From positions 1 to 37,266 of the IMG/VR virus record IMGVR_UViG_3300034160_000023: 37,266 nt of DNA. The stretch is one strand, 5' to 3'. Position 1 is the stretch's first letter. Each line of letters starts with the position of its first letter. This stretch comes from a virus. Shown here in pieces: positions 15,308-23,886 of the stretch. The notes under the pieces are model-generated. The model did not search any database. It was not told where the DNA came from and was given only the letters and a program-made list of their open reading frames with translations. The translations under genes were made by a program, and so were the position numbers.

Positions 15308-15960
15308 CGAACAAATACGCGAGCATGAACGGCAGCTTCGCCGAGAACATTCGTGACTTCGCCGAGCGAGCGAAAGGCGGCATCGATGCGACCATCCGCG
15401 AGATCGTTATCGAGATCGGCAGCAGCGTCATCCGCATGTCGCCGGTGGGCAACCCTGAGATCTGGGCGACGAACGTCACTCACCGTCAGGCGAACACCCG
15501 CGCAGCCGATGATTACGACTTCAAGGTTGCGGTTCGCAATACGATCATCAACCTCAACGAATCAAACTTCACGAAGGCCGGAAAGCTGCGGCGCGGCGTG
15601 AAGTATGCCAAACCCCTGACCAAGACCGAGCGTGACCAGAACTTCAATGTGAACGGCCTGGTTGCTGGCAAGGATTACGTCGGCGGACGGTTCCGTGGGA
15701 ACTGGCAGTTTTCTATTGGAGCGCCGGCGGAAGGGACTCTCGATCAGGTCGACCCGGCCGGCGGCGTGACCCTGGCCAAGCTGAAGCTGCAGGTGGAATC
15801 GCTAACCGCTGGTCAAACTGCCTACATCGTTAACAACCTGCCGTATGCCATTCCACTGGAATATGGGCACTCCAAGCAGGCGCCCGGCGGCATGGTCCGA
15901 ATCACTCTGGCCCGCTTCCAGCAGATCGTTGACGAAGCCATAAGGAACAACCAGGTATGA
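15304..15960 (+). CDS. Tail-completion / minor tail protein (HK97 gp10-like)
   Basis: A 218-residue protein following the stopper. The N-terminal helix (SFAENIRDFAERAKGGIDAT) and the late YAIPLEYGHSKQAPGGMVR (~179-197) match the HK97 gp10 type of neck/tail-completion proteins, which join the tail terminator to the head. It starts with GTG overlapping the previous stop and overlaps the following start by 4 bp (ATGA at 15957). An internal insertion (~70-150) makes it longer than the ~130-150 residues usual for this family. Confidence 0.78.
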   Translation: MTNKYASMNGSFAENIRDFAERAKGGIDATIREIVIEIGSSVIRMSPVGNPEIWATNVTHRQANTRAADDYDFKVAVRNTIINLNESNFTKAGKLRRGVKYAKPLTKTERDQNFNVNGLVAGKDYVGGRFRGNWQFSIGAPAEGTLDQVDPAGGVTLAKLKLQVESLTAGQTAYIVNNLPYAIPLEYGHSKQAPGGMVRITLARFQQIVDEAIRNNQV

Positions 15961-16376
15961 GCCACGCCATTATCGCGACCATATACGAGGCCAAGCTGAT
16001 TGCCTGGAGCAAGGCACGGGCAGAGTCGATCAAGGTTGTGTTCGAGAACGTCCAATATGACTCGGCGGACGGCGAGACCTACCTACGGGCATTTGCGCTC
16101 CCAGGCGATACCGCAAGTAGCACGCTTGCCGGAGACCACCGCGCTTTCATCGGGGTCTACCAGGTCAGCATTGTGGCCCCGGCCAATACCGGGAAGATCA
16201 AGACGAACCCGCTTGTGGCTGAACTGATCGCACTGTTTCCGCTTTACGCGAGAGACACGAAGGCAGGCGTCACCGTCGTCACGATGTCACCGGTAGAGCA
16301 GGGGCCGGGGATCACTGACGCTGCGACATACATGGTTCCGGTCTCTTTCCAGTATCGAGCAGATACCGGCTCATAG
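15957..16376 (+). CDS. Tail terminator protein (lambda U-like position)
   Basis: A 139-residue alpha/beta protein with the pattern of siphovirus tail terminators (DUF4128-like): N-terminal helix IIATIYEAKLIAWSK, a central strand pair FIGVYQVSIVAP, and LVAELIALFP before the last strands. It caps the tail tube when the length set by the tape measure is reached and joins the tail to the head. It overlaps the previous gene by 4 bp. The tail tube gene is not next as expected; a cargo gene has been inserted. Confidence 0.78.
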   Translation: MSHAIIATIYEAKLIAWSKARAESIKVVFENVQYDSADGETYLRAFALPGDTASSTLAGDHRAFIGVYQVSIVAPANTGKIKTNPLVAELIALFPLYARDTKAGVTVVTMSPVEQGPGITDAATYMVPVSFQYRADTGS

Positions 16377-16427
16377 CTGGTTTGTTACTACCCACCGAGC
16401 CTCAATCCGCGATATTGCGTATGCGGC

Positions 16428-16455
16428 TATAATCGGTTCCTTTTTCCAAGGACCG
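16428..16455 (+). promoter_or_regulatory. Promoter -10 element plus hairpin that hides a ribosome site
   Basis: A perfect TATAAT is at 16428-16433; no good -35 was found. CGGTTCCTT (16434-16442) pairs with AAGGACCG (16448-16455) with a one-base bulge and a 5-nt loop. The 3' arm contains the AAGGA (16448-16452) that serves the ATG at 16460. A transcript starting ~7 nt after TATAAT would lack most of the 5' arm, whereas read-through mRNA from the tail operon would keep the hairpin. Confidence 0.5.
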
Positions 16456-16459
16456 GCAG

Positions 16460-17110
16460 ATGAAAAGTTTGGAAGACCTGATAGACGGCCGAGATCCCGC
16501 GCTACCCCTCATTGAAAAAATGTTGGGAGCGGCCACTTTGAGCTATCAGTTACTCCCCCCGTCCACCGAGAGTGGCCGCGTTCTTTCTAGCCTACAAGTC
16601 ACGACTAGATCGACGTTGGGGACGATTGCCTACGAGACCGGTGGTCTACTCATCGACCATGGTTGGTTGCGCGTGCTCGGCTCCGGGCATCCCCAATTGT
16701 CCCGAAATCTTGTTGATTGGAACAACGGGCGTGCCGATGCTTATTTGCTGGTCGCCGACGATGCTGCTGGAGGGTTCTTTTCCATTAATGGCGGCGGTCT
16801 AGGCGATGATGTAGGAGCGATGTATTACTGGGCACCGGATACATTACGGTGGGAGCAGTTGGACATCGGTTATACCGACTTTCTTGGTTGGGCCTTAAGC
16901 GATCGGCTCGCTACTTTTTACGACGGCCTGCGCTGGGATGGCTGGCGTAGTGACCTGCAGGAACTGAGAGCAGATCAGTGCTTTTCATTCTTTCCGTTTC
17001 TCTGGACTCGGGAAGGCTCAATCGACGAAAGCAGCCGCACGCTGATCGATGTCGGTGAGCAGTTTGAGATAAACGTCGAGTTGGCTCGCAAACTCGACAA
17101 ACCAGATTGA
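16460..17110 (+). CDS. DUF2625 family protein (cargo gene)
   Basis: A 216-residue protein with the DUF2625 pattern across its whole length: LLIDHGWLRVLGSGHPQLSR (~55-74), LVADDAAGGFFSINGGGLG (~96-114), YTDFLGWALS, FYDGLRWDGW and FFPFLWTREGS. The function of DUF2625 is not established. It lies between the tail terminator and tail tube genes and is preceded by its own -10-like element and followed by a terminator, so it is most likely cargo expressed apart from the tail operon. AAGGA at 16448-16452 is its ribosome site, within a hairpin. Confidence 0.85.
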   Translation: MKSLEDLIDGRDPALPLIEKMLGAATLSYQLLPPSTESGRVLSSLQVTTRSTLGTIAYETGGLLIDHGWLRVLGSGHPQLSRNLVDWNNGRADAYLLVADDAAGGFFSINGGGLGDDVGAMYYWAPDTLRWEQLDIGYTDFLGWALSDRLATFYDGLRWDGWRSDLQELRADQCFSFFPFLWTREGSIDESSRTLIDVGEQFEINVELARKLDKPD

Positions 17111-17247
17111 GGGGCAAACTGAGACACCTGCGCCCTTCACTCAACGAGTGCGACTCCTACAGACAATATTCTGCTTCCTGGATGTTGCCTGACGAAAAAT
17201 AGCTAGTCAGCTGTCTCGGCACCCACCGCTCCTACGGTTTACCAATG

Positions 17248-17269
17248 AACCCGCCTCTGTGCGGGTTTT
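17248..17269 (+). terminator. Terminator before tail tube gene
   Basis: AACCCGC (17248-17254) pairs with GCGGGTT (17261-17267) around a 6-nt loop, followed by TT then GT. The T-run is short, so it is probably leaky. The stretch 17111-17247 shows no gene. Confidence 0.75.
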
Positions 17270-17295
17270 GTCATTTCTGAAAAGAGGAAACACCC

Positions 17296-17952
17296 ATGGC
17301 CGGCATCCAAATGCCCAACGGCGCCACCCTTGAGATTGCAGCCGCCTACGGCCCAGCGATCCCATTCACCGCTTTGACGAATGCCAGTCCAGCCGTCGCG
17401 ACCGCTGCGGCGCACGGCCTGGCCGAGGGCGACGTCATCGCCGTCAATTCAGGCTGGACTCGCCTCGATGGTCGCGGTGTTCGGGTTGGAGTGATCGCCA
17501 GCGGCACGTTCGCGCTGGAGAACGTGAATACCACAAGTGCTCAACAGTACCCGGCCGGCTCCGGCATCGGCTCTGTCCGTGAGGTCACCGGATTCACCGA
17601 GATCTCGCAGATCACTGAGCTGGCGTCGAGTGGTGGTGACCAGCAGTTCCTGACCTTCGGTTTCCTGGCTGACGATGACGATCGCCAGATGCCAACCACC
17701 AAGAACCCGATCACGCTGACTTTCACCGTCGCCGATGATCCGTCCAAGCCGTATGTGGCCGTCTGCGAAGCTGCTGACGACGACAAGCAAGCCCGCCTGT
17801 TGCGCCTCAATCTCCCGGGCGGCAGCAGCATCATCTACAACGGCTACGTGTCGATCACCTCGACGCCGGCCATGTCCCGCAACAACCTGATGACCCGCGT
17901 CATCAGTCTTGCCCTGACCGGCCGCCCAACCCGCTACGCGGCTACGGTGTAA
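17296..17952 (+). CDS. Major tail tube protein (lambda V position)
   Basis: A 218-residue protein with the phage tail tube pattern: N-terminal IQMPNGATLEIAAAYG, a GGDQQFLTFGFLADDDDR segment (~113-130) and a beta-rich C-terminus (NGYVSITSTPAMSRNNLMTR). It polymerises around the tape measure to form the tail tube. The AAAGAGG upstream of the ATG is a good ribosome site. The tail chaperone gene starts 3 bp after its stop. Unlike lambda V, no clear C-terminal Ig-like domain is visible. Confidence 0.88.
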   Translation: MAGIQMPNGATLEIAAAYGPAIPFTALTNASPAVATAAAHGLAEGDVIAVNSGWTRLDGRGVRVGVIASGTFALENVNTTSAQQYPAGSGIGSVREVTGFTEISQITELASSGGDQQFLTFGFLADDDDRQMPTTKNPITLTFTVADDPSKPYVAVCEAADDDKQARLLRLNLPGGSSIIYNGYVSITSTPAMSRNNLMTRVISLALTGRPTRYAATV

Positions 17953-17955
17953 TCC

Positions 17956-18336
17956 ATGGCCAAGTTCAAGCTGATCCAAAAGCCGACCTTCAAGGCGCCG
18001 GTGATGATCCAGCGGGCGGGATACAGCGCCGAAAAGGTCGAGTTCGAGTTCAAGTATCTGGACCGCACGGCACTGGCCGAGCTGTACACGGGCTGGAACG
18101 AGCGCCATGACGAGTTGAGCAAGCAGGTCGGCGACATGGACCTCAGCGCGTTCACCGCCGCTCAGATCGACTTGCAGGTTGACCAACTCCTGGCTGTGGT
18201 GGTCGGTTGGGACATCGAAGAGAAATTCACACCCGATAACGTGCGAATCCTCGTCAACTCGATCAACTCGGCCCCAAAGGCGGTGCTGAATGCTTATGCC
18301 GAGGCATTCAGTGAGGCCCGCCTGGGAAACTCCTAA
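17956..18336 (+). CDS. Tail assembly chaperone (lambda G-like)
   Basis: A 126-residue protein in the slot between tail tube and tape measure. The N-terminus (KLIQKPTFKAPVMIQRAG) and central LDRTALAELYTGW match the phage tail assembly chaperone family (TAC). Together with its frameshifted longer form it binds the tape measure and helps tube polymerisation; neither is in the finished tail. Its last codons contain GGGAAAC just before TCC TAA, which is the shift site for the longer product. Confidence 0.88.
   Translation: MAKFKLIQKPTFKAPVMIQRAGYSAEKVEFEFKYLDRTALAELYTGWNERHDELSKQVGDMDLSAFTAAQIDLQVDQLLAVVVGWDIEEKFTPDNVRILVNSINSAPKAVLNAYAEAFSEARLGNS
18324..18330 (+). promoter_or_regulatory. Programmed -1 frameshift site GGGAAAC
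   Basis: In the chaperone frame the bases read G GGA AAC TCC TAA, an exact X-XXY-YYZ heptamer. Lambda uses GGGAAAG at the same place to make gpGT. The -1 frame is open across the site and continues into the downstream frame. Confidence 0.88.
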
Positions 18337-18653
18337 GCGCCTCCCGCGCCCTTTATGAGCCCGGGCCATCAGATGCAGATCTTATGGCCTTCGGTTTATC
18401 GCGCCAGGACATCCCCGATAAGGAAGTCGGCATCTGGCCCGATAACTGGGACGCCTTCAAAGTCTTCGAGGCCATGAGCACCCAGTGGCGCACAGGCGCG
18501 TGCGGCGCAACAGGCATGGATTACAGCGTTCTCTCCGGCGTGATTCGGATGTGCGGTGTGCCGATCAGCCGGCGACAAACCATTTTCAGCGATTTCCGGC
18601 GAATGGAGGCTGAAGCCCTGCAGGTGATGGCGGAACAGAGAGAAAATACATGA
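18330..18653 (+). CDS. Frameshift-only extension of the tail chaperone (lambda T-like, DUF1799)
   Basis: Slippage at GGGAAAC would join residues 1-125 of the G-like protein to 107 residues read from base 30 of the 18301 row onward, giving a GT product of 232 residues. The joined sequence LLSASRALYEPGPSDADLMA, then FGLSRQDIPDKEV and GMDYSVLSGVIRMCG, fits the DUF1799 family of T-like chaperone parts. There is an ATG at 18384, but no ribosome site precedes it and conserved-looking sequence extends upstream, so independent initiation is unlikely. Known role: the T part contacts the tail tube protein during assembly. Confidence 0.85.
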   Translation, partial: LLSASRALYEPGPSDADLMAFGLSRQDIPDKEVGIWPDNWDAFKVFEAMSTQWRTGACGATGMDYSVLSGVIRMCGVPISRRQTIFSDFRRMEAEALQVMAEQRENT

Positions 18654-21600
18654 GCACCAACTTCGCCTCCCTTGGCATTGCGGTTGAGTCGTCGCAGGCA
18701 GCAAAGGCCGCTGACGATCTGGATAAACTGGTCGACTCGGCAGAGGGGGCCCAGAAGGCAATTGATGACCTCGGAAAAACCGGTGAAGGCCTAGCCAACA
18801 CTGGCAAGAAGGTTTCCCAGGCAGAAGCGGACGTTGCGCAAAGCATCGATAAATCCACTGCTGCCAGGGATCGTCAGGCCGGGGCAAGTCGCAAGGCTGC
18901 CGACAGCGCAGTAGCTGAAATCAGCGTTATCAGCCAACTCGACAAGGCGATGACGGGCAACATCGACAGCATTGAATCGCTGGTGCAGGCCGAGGGCCTG
19001 CTGGAGCGCGCTCGCAAAGGCGGCCTGGTCACTATCGAGGAGCAGGCGAAGTACCAGGATCAGTTGGGTAAGGCCTACGACAAGATCGAGAAGGCTGAAG
19101 CCAAAGAGCTGGCTCAGAAACAGAAGCTGATCGAGGCGGAAAATCGTCAGATTGAAGCGTTGAAACGCACCGTCAACGGGATTGACCCTGTCACCGCCAA
19201 ACTGGCGAAGCTGGAAGCCCAGGAGAAGGCGCTCAACGACCTGCATAAGACCGGTCAGATTGACGCCGAGCGTTACAACGAGGCGCTGGCAAAGATCGGA
19301 AAGGATCGGGCCGGCCTTACTGAGGCAGCCGGCGCGTTCGACAAGCTCAAACTGGGTACCCGTCAGGCGCAAGAAAACGTGATGCAGCTCGTCAACGCCA
19401 TTCAGGCGGGCGATCTGGGTAGCGGGGCGCGGGCCATTGCACAGTTGGGCGCCGGCGCGGGGGAGTCTGCGAAAAGCCTTGCAGGGATGCTGATCCCTGC
19501 CGGCCTGTTGGTCGCTGTAATCGGCTCGCTTGGCTACGCCTACTTCGATGCAATGAAGCAGGCGCGCGAGTTCAACGCTGCAATCAACGGCGGCACGAAC
19601 GGCGCTGGGCAAACAATTGCCAGCCTGAAGGACATGGCTGACGGTGCCGGCCGCGTTACCGGGAACATGACCGGTGCGCGGGAGGCGGTTGTGTCGCTGG
19701 CATCTGGCGCAGCTACCAGCGGAACGCAAATGCGCAACCTGGCCGAAGCTGCTGCCGCGGTCAGCGAGGTTACGGGGCAGGGCGCTGGCGAACTCGCTAA
19801 GTCATTCGCCAATGCCGGCGACACAGCGACGGAAGCCGCAGGCAAGATCAGCAGTCAGTACGGGTTGCTCACCCTCGAACAGTACCAGGTGATCAAGGGG
19901 CTTGATGATCAGGGCGACAGTCAGCGCGCGCTCGATGTCCTCAGCGAAGACCTGAATCAGGCCGCGCTGAAGCGCCTGAAGAACTATCGCGAGTCGCTTT
20001 CGGATGTTGAACGCGACTGGGACGACATCAAGACCGCCATTAAGGGCGCATACGCCGAGGTTCGGTCGGAGATCTTCCCCGACCTGGCCAAGCAGATCGA
20101 GATCACTCAGCGCGTGCTGGATACGCGAAAAGGTGGTGGGGTTGCTGGAGCAATATCCAATGGCCTCAGTTCGCTCAACACAGCGCTTGGGCTGGGCACT
20201 GGCGATCATGACGACTCAACGGAGGCTCTGGAAAAGAAGCTGGCGGGACTGAAGTCTCGACTTGCCGCCAGTAGCGCTCAGACGGCCGCGACTGGCGAGG
20301 CCACGGATGCCAATCAGAAGGCCATTGAGGCTCAGCGGGCGCTGGATGCGCAGCTCGATAACGTCAACCCGTTGGCTAAGCGGCAAGCGGGGCTGAAAAA
20401 GCTCAATGATCAGTTTCGGGCACTGTACGAAAACGCCGAAAAAACCGGCCAGAAGTCGCCATTGCTTGATGGTGTCAGTTTCGACGGTGCCAAGTTCTCT
20501 GGTGGCGCCTACGACAAGCTGCTGAAAGGGCTTGAGGATAAAAACAAGGACCCGAAAGCATCCGGTACCCAGGCTGACCTGACCGGCTTCAACGATGCCA
20601 AGAACAACCTGGCAGCCATCGCGGCCGACTACAAAAACTACCAGAAGGAACTGGACGCGGCGCAGAAGGCCGGCCTGGTATCCGAGGCCGACTACCTGCT
20701 GCGCCGCCAGGCCCTGATCGGCAACGAGCGCGATCAGGTGACGGCAGCCTACGAGGCGGAGATCACCGCGCTGGAGGCCGCCAAGGGCAAGAAGACCACG
20801 TCGGCCGCGCAAAGCATCCAGCTGGACCAAAAGATAGCCGATGCGCGCGCAGGGATGGTCAAGGCGCAGAAGGATGCCGACAGCCAGCTTGAAGTGTTGG
20901 CTATTGCCGAGAAAGGGCGGATCGACAAACAAACGCTCAACATCCAACGGTATATCGACGCTCTTGGCGAGCAGCAGAAAGCCCTGGTGCTTGCCGGTCA
21001 ACGCGCAGTGGTTGGCGTTGGGCAAGGGGATAGGCAGAACGCGCTATCGGGTGAGCTGAATGGGCAGCAGGACAGCTATGCCAAGCAGGTTCGCGAGCTT
21101 GAGAGTCAGCAGTCAGATCCATCTCGGAAGATGGACCCCGAGGAATTCAAGCGTAAGTCGCAGGCGCTCGCCGATGCGAACAAGGCGGCGACTGACCAGA
21201 TCCGGCAGAACTACGCAGATGTGGAGGCCGCCCAGGGCGATTGGACGAAGGGCGCGACGGCAGCTTGGGACAATTACCTGGATTCGGCGCGGAACATCGC
21301 CGGCCAGACGAAAAGCCTGTTCGGCAACGCCTTCAGCTCCATGGAGGATTCGCTGGTCAACTTCGCCGTTACAGGCAAAGCGTCGTTCGCGGACTTCACC
21401 AAGTCGATTTTGGCGGATATGGCGCGCATTGCGACACGTCAGGCCAGTTCCGCTTTGCTGGGCAGCCTGGTGGGGGCTGCGGCGAGTTACTTCGGCGGCA
21501 GTGCCGCTGGCGGCAACGGGCTGGCGGCCGGATCTGCAGGTGCTGCATCTTCCAACCTCGGCGCTTCAGCGGGGGGCTACTCGGGCAGCTACTTCCCGCA

Positions 21601-21997
21601 AGCCATGGGCGGCGCCTGGTCGGGAGGGGTGCAGATGTTCGCCGACGGCGGCGCGTTCACCAACTCCATCGTCAGCAAGCCAACCTCGTTTGGCATGGCG
21701 AACGGCAACATGGGTATCGCTGGTGAGGCCGGTCCGGAGGCGATCATGCCGCTGACCCGAACGTCCAGCGGCAAGCTCGGCGTTATGGCCATGGGCGGTG
21801 GCGGGGCCGGCGCAACACAGATCAATGTCGAGGTTCATATCGACGGAGACGGCAACGCATCGTCCTCCGCCGACGCGCCTGGCTACGACCTGTTTGGCAA
21901 GGAGCTGGCGGCGTTTGTTGAGCAGAAGTACCAGCAGATGCGCAACAAGGACATGGGCCAGGGCGGCGTCATCAACAAAGCAATCAAGGGGCGCTGA
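18650..21997 (+). CDS. Tail length tape measure protein (lambda H-like)
   Basis: A 1115-residue protein, the longest after J. It shows an N-terminal Ala/Asp-rich coiled-coil (1-230), a hydrophobic segment at ~277-300 (LAGMLIPAGLLVAVIGSLGY) after a tape-measure block, a second coiled-coil region (~520-870), and a lambda H-like C-terminal domain (~874-931: AGQTKSLFGNAFSSMEDSLV). The end (from ~930) is Gly/Ala-rich with FADGGAFTNSI and GEAGPEAIMPL. Its helical length sets tail length; at about 1.5 angstrom per residue this predicts roughly 165 nm. The start overlaps the chaperone stop (ATGA). Confidence 0.95.
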   Translation: MSTNFASLGIAVESSQAAKAADDLDKLVDSAEGAQKAIDDLGKTGEGLANTGKKVSQAEADVAQSIDKSTAARDRQAGASRKAADSAVAEISVISQLDKAMTGNIDSIESLVQAEGLLERARKGGLVTIEEQAKYQDQLGKAYDKIEKAEAKELAQKQKLIEAENRQIEALKRTVNGIDPVTAKLAKLEAQEKALNDLHKTGQIDAERYNEALAKIGKDRAGLTEAAGAFDKLKLGTRQAQENVMQLVNAIQAGDLGSGARAIAQLGAGAGESAKSLAGMLIPAGLLVAVIGSLGYAYFDAMKQAREFNAAINGGTNGAGQTIASLKDMADGAGRVTGNMTGAREAVVSLASGAATSGTQMRNLAEAAAAVSEVTGQGAGELAKSFANAGDTATEAAGKISSQYGLLTLEQYQVIKGLDDQGDSQRALDVLSEDLNQAALKRLKNYRESLSDVERDWDDIKTAIKGAYAEVRSEIFPDLAKQIEITQRVLDTRKGGGVAGAISNGLSSLNTALGLGTGDHDDSTEALEKKLAGLKSRLAASSAQTAATGEATDANQKAIEAQRALDAQLDNVNPLAKRQAGLKKLNDQFRALYENAEKTGQKSPLLDGVSFDGAKFSGGAYDKLLKGLEDKNKDPKASGTQADLTGFNDAKNNLAAIAADYKNYQKELDAAQKAGLVSEADYLLRRQALIGNERDQVTAAYEAEITALEAAKGKKTTSAAQSIQLDQKIADARAGMVKAQKDADSQLEVLAIAEKGRIDKQTLNIQRYIDALGEQQKALVLAGQRAVVGVGQGDRQNALSGELNGQQDSYAKQVRELESQQSDPSRKMDPEEFKRKSQALADANKAATDQIRQNYADVEAAQGDWTKGATAAWDNYLDSARNIAGQTKSLFGNAFSSMEDSLVNFAVTGKASFADFTKSILADMARIATRQASSALLGSLVGAAASYFGGSAAGGNGLAAGSAGAASSNLGASAGGYSGSYFPQAMGGAWSGGVQMFADGGAFTNSIVSKPTSFGMANGNMGIAGEAGPEAIMPLTRTSSGKLGVMAMGGGGAGATQINVEVHIDGDGNASSSADAPGYDLFGKELAAFVEQKYQQMRNKDMGQGGVINKAIKGR

Positions 21998-22335
21998 TGG
22001 CAATCGAACGATTCACCTGGGCAACGGAAAAGGGCGCGGAGGGTGATGTGGCCCAGCGCGTCCGGACCAAGCAGTTCGGCGATGGGTACGAGCAATCGGT
22101 CGAAGATGGCCCCAATAACCAGTCCCAATCCTGGCCGCTCACGTTCACCGGCGCCAAGGCTCGTGTTCTGGAAATCAAGGCCTTCCTCGATCGACACAAG
22201 GGCGCCAAGGGCTTCCTGTGGGAACCCCCGCTGGGAGTGCTCGGCCTCTACAAGTGCAACGGCTACAAACCGGTTCACCGCGGAGGCCAGGTCTACGCCA
22301 TCACCGCCACCTTCAAGCAAACCTTTCATCCCTGA
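21997..22335 (+). CDS. Minor tail protein, lambda M-like
   Basis: A 112-residue protein with the lambda M family pattern: QRVRTKQFGDGYEQ (~21-34), SWPLTFTG (~46-53) and GAKGFLWEPP (~69-78), ending in YAITATFKQTF. In lambda, M is a distal tail protein at the tip that joins the tube to the fibre base. It overlaps the tape measure stop by one base and is followed after 9 bp by the L-like gene, the same order as in lambda. Confidence 0.92.
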   Translation: MAIERFTWATEKGAEGDVAQRVRTKQFGDGYEQSVEDGPNNQSQSWPLTFTGAKARVLEIKAFLDRHKGAKGFLWEPPLGVLGLYKCNGYKPVHRGGQVYAITATFKQTFHP

Positions 22336-22344
22336 GGCCTATCC

Positions 22345-23097
22345 ATGGCACTGATCACGGACATCCAGAAGTTGGAGCCCGGTGGCGAGATTCGCCTGTT
22401 TGAAATTGACGGGACCGAGTACGGCGCGGATTACCTGCGCTTCCACGGGCACGCCATTCCACACACACCTGAAGAGCTGCTGGCCTACGAGCATTCGGAA
22501 GAGGATCTGCCGGCGAAGTCGATCTGGTGGCAGGGCGAGGAGTACGCGGCCTGGCCGGTACAGATTGAGGGGATTTCCTCGAGTAGCGACGGCACAGCCT
22601 CACGGCCGACATTCGCCGCCGGTAACGTGAACGGGCGAGTCACGGCGCTGTGCCTGGCCTTCGAGGACATGCTCAAGTTCAAGCTGACGGTTCGCGAGAC
22701 CCTGGCCCAGTACCTGGACGCGGCCAACTTCCCCGACGGCAACCCGACTGCAGACCCGACGCAGGAAGCGCTGGAGATCTGGTACATCGACCAGAAAACC
22801 AGTGAGGACAGTGAGTCTGTGGTTTGGGAGCTGTCTTCCCCGGGAGAGATCGACAACCACGGACTGCCCGGCCGGCAGATGACGACGTTTTGCCACTGGG
22901 CCATGACGAATGGATATCGCGGGCCGGATTGCGGCTACACCGGCGCGGCCATGTTCGACGACGAGGATAACCCCACGGATGACCCTGCCAAGGATCAGTG
23001 CAAGGGCTGCCTGTCGTCCTGCAAGTTGCGCTTCGGGGAGAACAACGAGCTGTCCTTCGGTGGCTTCCCCGCCGTTTCCCTGATAGCCAGGAGCTGA
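22345..23097 (+). CDS. Minor tail protein, lambda L-like (Fe-S hub)
   Basis: A 250-residue protein matching lambda L in length and in its cysteines: C183 (FCHWAM), C196 (PDCGYTG), and C219, C222, C226 (DQCKGCLSSCKLRF). Lambda L carries an iron-sulphur cluster in its C-terminal domain, and the same Cys cluster is visible here. The N-terminal part (GGEIRLFEIDGTEYGADYLR) is also typical. L is part of the baseplate-like hub with J and I. It follows M and precedes K as in lambda. Confidence 0.92.
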   Translation: MALITDIQKLEPGGEIRLFEIDGTEYGADYLRFHGHAIPHTPEELLAYEHSEEDLPAKSIWWQGEEYAAWPVQIEGISSSSDGTASRPTFAAGNVNGRVTALCLAFEDMLKFKLTVRETLAQYLDAANFPDGNPTADPTQEALEIWYIDQKTSEDSESVVWELSSPGEIDNHGLPGRQMTTFCHWAMTNGYRGPDCGYTGAAMFDDEDNPTDDPAKDQCKGCLSSCKLRFGENNELSFGGFPAVSLIARS

Positions 23098-23099
23098 CC

Positions 23100-23861
23100 A
23101 TGCGCAAACACATCATTGCGGCGATCCAGGCGCACGCGGCAGCGGAGTATCCCCGCGAGTGTTGCGGGCTGTTGTTGGCCATAGGGCGCGCGCAGAAGTA
23201 CTTCCCGTGCCGGAACATCGCCACGGAGCCGAACGAAGAGTTTCGGCTTGATCCCGAGGATTACGCTGCGGCAGAAGATTTGGGCGAGGTGATCGGGATC
23301 GTTCACTCGCATCCGGACGCCACCAGCAGACCATCACCGCATGACCTGGCCATGTGCGAGGCCACAGAGCTGCCCTGGCACATTCTGAGTTGGCCCGAAG
23401 GCGATCTGCGCACAATCACGCCAAACGGCAGCACGCCGCTGCTCAATCGCCCGTTCGTACATGGCGCCTGGGATTGCTGGCAGGTCTGCGCCGACTGGTA
23501 TCAGCGTGAATGGGGGCTTGAGTTTGAATCCTTCCAGCGCGCTGATGGCTGGTGGGAGAGTGCGGAGAACAGCAGCCTGTACGAGGCGAACTACGAGGGA
23601 GCCGGCTTTGTACGTGTCGACCGACCGCAGCGAGGGGATTTGATCGTTATGCAGGTCGGGCGCACGGCTCACCCTAATCACGCGGGGATCTACCTGGGCA
23701 CTGACCCAGCGCTACCCGGCGAAGAGTCGGGCACCTTCGGACCTGGCCCATTCCTGCTGCACCACCTGTACGGTAGGCCGTCCGAGATTTTGGTGTTCGG
23801 CGGACCGTGGCATGACAGAACTCGCCTGATCCTCAGGCACAAAGATGCAAAACAACCATGA
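23100..23861 (+). CDS. Tail tip protein, lambda K-like (JAB/MPN plus NlpC/P60 domains)
   Basis: A 253-residue two-domain protein. Residues 1-110 form a JAB/MPN metalloprotease domain with E20, H69-S-H71-P and S79-x-x-D82 (VHSHPDATSRPSPHD). Residues ~118-245 form an NlpC/P60 domain with DCWQVC (C126) and PNHAGIYLG (H194), the usual catalytic Cys and His. Lambda K is needed for tail tip assembly and its relatives may cut cell wall on entry or process the tip. ATG 23100 with CAGGAG (23088-23093) is preferred over a longer in-frame start inside L. Confidence 0.93.
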   Translation: MRKHIIAAIQAHAAAEYPRECCGLLLAIGRAQKYFPCRNIATEPNEEFRLDPEDYAAAEDLGEVIGIVHSHPDATSRPSPHDLAMCEATELPWHILSWPEGDLRTITPNGSTPLLNRPFVHGAWDCWQVCADWYQREWGLEFESFQRADGWWESAENSSLYEANYEGAGFVRVDRPQRGDLIVMQVGRTAHPNHAGIYLGTDPALPGEESGTFGPGPFLLHHLYGRPSEILVFGGPWHDRTRLILRHKDAKQP

Positions 23862-23886
23862 CGCGGCAGTGCCGCCGGAGCAGGGC

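Noticed and set aside
18384-18653. Independent gene starting at ATG 18384
   Set aside because: It has no ribosome site, DUF1799-like sequence continues upstream of the ATG, and a perfect GGGAAAC shift site links it to the G-like gene.
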